Source: Gp6-AA40 sp963723495 (lineage in GTDB: Bacteria > Acidobacteriota > Vicinamibacteria > Vicinamibacterales > UBA2999). Taken from it: a DNA stretch of 64,000 nucleotides. Shown here one piece after another: positions 62,104 through 64,000 of this stretch. The DNA is taken from positions 620,001 to 684,000 of the forward strand of contig CAVRQR010000009.1 in the NCBI GenBank assembly GCA_963723495.1. The letters are read 5' to 3'. The notes beneath the pieces are model-generated. The model was not told the DNA's origin. It ran no database searches and worked only from the letters and a program-made list of their open reading frames with translations. Position 1 is the first letter of the stretch, and every line of letters begins with the position of its first letter. A program made the translations under genes and the position numbers.

Positions 62104-64000
62104 GTGTTGCGAGTCATTCGAGTGATGTTCGTGGTCGTGGGCGTGTTGTCCTTTGCGCAAATGTATCCCGCGGCGCAGACCCAACCGGTATTGTCCGGTA
62201 CCGTAGTCGACACGCTGGGCTCGCGCCTGGCCGGCGCGACTGTCACGCTCCTGCGCGACGGCCAGAAGGTCGAGGACGGCAAGAGCGACAGAGAGGGGGC
62301 GTTCTCGTTTTCCGGTCTCTCGCCGGACCGCTACCAGGTACAGGCGAGCATGCCGGGCTTCCAGTCGAAGACGAGCGAGGCGGTGTTCGTCGGTCAGAGT
62401 GGCCGCGTCATCATCGAGGTCACGCTCGAGATCGGCCCGCTGCAGCAGGACGTCGTCGTGACTGCAGGGGCGACGGAGCAACTGCAGGCGCGCACCGGTG
62501 CACCGGTGACGGTGATTGACGAAGAGACGCTCGAGGCCATCAACAAACTGGACGTACTCGAGGCGCTGCGGCTCGTGCCTGCCGCGCAGATCGTCCAGGT
62601 CGGCCAGCGCGGAGGAGCGACGTCGCTCTTCCTGCGTGGCGGCGAATCGAACTTCACGAAGGTTCTGATCGACGGCATCCCCGCCAACGACATCGGCGGT
62701 GGATTCGACTTCTCACAGTTGACGCTGGCGAGCGTCGAGCGTATCGAAGTGCTGCGCCAGACCAACAGCGTGATTTACGGCAGCGATGCGCTGACGGGCG
62801 TCGTCGACATCAGCACGCGGCGGGGGACGTCGCGCGTGCCGGCGCTCGAGTACATGATCGACGGCGGCAATCTGGGCACGTTCAATAACGCGCTCTCGTT
62901 CGGTGGAGCGTACAAGCGCTTCGACTATTTTTCGCAGTACCTGGTACTACACGACTGACAACGACATCCCGAACAACGGTTACCGCAACGGCACATACGC
63001 CGGACGCTTTGGTGTGGCCGTCAGCAATGGCACGAACGTGTACGGAACCGTGCGCTACCTCGACGGCCGCTATGGCAGCGCCAACGGATTCGACCTCTAC
63101 CAGATCGCCGACGATTCGGTATCGGATGTCGAGCAGCTCTTCATGAGTGTGGCCGCCGATTCCCAGATCAGTCCACGGTGGCAGACGACCGTCAGGTTCG
63201 GATCGACCATTCAGGATCGCTTCTATACGAATCCATCGCCGACCGGTGAACCGTTCGATCCGTTCGGCTTTGGTGAGAACTATCTCGGACGCACCGTCAC
63301 GCTCGAAGGCGCGGACGGTCGCACCGTGACGGGACAGGGCATCCTTGACTACGGCGGCGTGTATCCGCAGGTCTACCCCGGGCGCACCAGCCGGAACGCG
63401 CTGTTCGGGCAGGTGACGTTCCAGGCGACGCAGAATCTTGCGATATCGGGCGGCGGCCGCTTCGAACACGAGGCCAACTACGACGATCCCGATCTCGATC
63501 CGTCCGCGACCCGCAACAACGGTGGCGGGTTCGTTGAAGGGCGTGCCACGCTGGCCAGCCGCGTCTACATCAGCGCCGGTATCGGCGTCGAACACAACGA
63601 GGTGTTCGAGACGGCGTACACGCCGCGTCTGTCGGTGGCCGCGTATCTCCGCAATCCCTCCTCGGAGCAGATCGGCGAGACCAAGGTGACGATGAACATC
63701 GGCGAGGGCATCAAGGCGCCGAGCGTGTACCAGGGTGACAACTCGCTGTACGAGCTCGTGACCGGGACGCCGGCCGGTGCAGGTGTCGAGCCGATTGGCC
63801 CCGAACGGAGCAGAGGTTTCGACGTCGGCCTGGAGCAGGCGTTCTCGGCAGGACGTTTCCGCGCACGTGTGGGTTACTTCAACAACACGTTCGAGGACCT
63901 GCTGGAGTATCCTGAGCCGGACCCAGCTGGTAGCCGCTGGCGTGCCCCCTGCCGTGGCCGCGACGACGGCCTTCGGCGCGTACATCAACTCTGCCTCGTT
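62104..64000 (+). CDS. BtuB-like TonB-dependent receptor with carboxypeptidase-regulatory N-domain (one frame break, cut by right edge)
   Basis: GTG 62104 with GGGAGG just upstream gives the signal peptide MLRVIRVMFVVVGVLSFAQM, ending AAQ. A regulatory-like beta-sandwich follows (LSGTVVDTLGSRLAGATVTL and FSFSGLSPDRYQVQASMPGF), then the plug: TGAPVTVIDEETLEAINKLD, ALRLVPAAQIVQVGQRGGAT, SLFLRGGESNFTKVLIDGIP and LTGVVDISTRRG. The frame breaks near 62945; barrel strands continue YYTTDNDIPNNGYRNGTYAG, ISGGGRFEHEANYDDPDLDP and MNIGEGIKAPSVYQGDNSLY, then again shift near 63925 before the edge. The plug resembles the vitamin B12 receptor, but no B12 riboswitch is visible upstream. Confidence 0.82.

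Overview
The window is GC-rich, densely coded chromosomal DNA that most resembles an Acidobacteriota genome, probably of the Vicinamibacteria/Luteitalea type. The pointers are planctomycete-style DUF1592 and DUF1552 genes, TonB-dependent receptors with carboxypeptidase-regulatory N-termini, CadC-like winged-helix/TPR regulators and several secreted proteins common in that phylum. I saw no rRNA, tRNA, CRISPR array, integrase or transposase. Many genes carry one or more apparent frameshifts although the protein sequence on both sides of each break is well conserved. The breaks are densest at 53-60.6 kb, which suggests indel errors in a draft or metagenome assembly more than real decay.

Layout. 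0-12 kb: pabB (cut by the left edge), a broken surface or secreted protein gene, an FAD monooxygenase, pabA, ppa, small genes, then a palindrome-controlled HTH/DUF447 pair, an amidohydrolase and a GHMP-kinase-fold beta-RFAP synthase (the methanopterin-committing enzyme, which uses pABA) coupled to EthD and EF-hand-bearing metallo-beta-lactamase genes. 11.7-16.3 kb: a giant coiled-coil/PEGA protein with about ten 63-residue repeats. 16.5-23.4 kb: tungstate transporter tupABC followed directly by fwdD-fwdB-fwdA-fwdC, a formylmethanofuran dehydrogenase of archaeal redox-active type, then a TonB-dependent receptor. 25.6-26.6 kb: a non-coding repeat field. 26.6-35.6 kb: cupin, MFS, metallopeptidase, ferritin-like, and an ankyrin/DUF1552/DUF1592 operon. 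35.7-47.7 kb: mobA, BON lipoprotein, two moeA paralogues (one fused to a PBP-like domain), NAD-linked formate dehydrogenase fdhA/fdhB, a MoaD-like protein, an aldehyde:ferredoxin oxidoreductase and an ACT-domain protein. 47.8-53 kb: GlcG/HbpS, an NHL protein, a headless nirB, nirD, narK and a GAF-ANTAR regulator. 53-64 kb: heavily frameshifted genes (secreted proteins, CadC/TPR, DUF169, pabC, a two-component pair), a lipoprotein, and a BtuB-like receptor cut by the right edge.

The unifying theme is C1/formate chemistry on a tungsto- or molybdopterin base: metal uptake (Tup), cofactor assembly (MobA, two MoeA, MoaD-like), three candidate W/Mo-pterin enzymes (Fwd, Fdh, AOR), and pABA plus beta-RFAP synthase for a methanopterin-type carrier.

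A second theme is DNA texture. At least four families of short iterated words, mostly arranged as opposed arms that can fold back, lie between genes. Related short palindromes have entered reading frames of pabB, tupC, moeA, aor and the ANTAR regulator without stopping them, and one family supplies part of a lipoprotein signal peptide.
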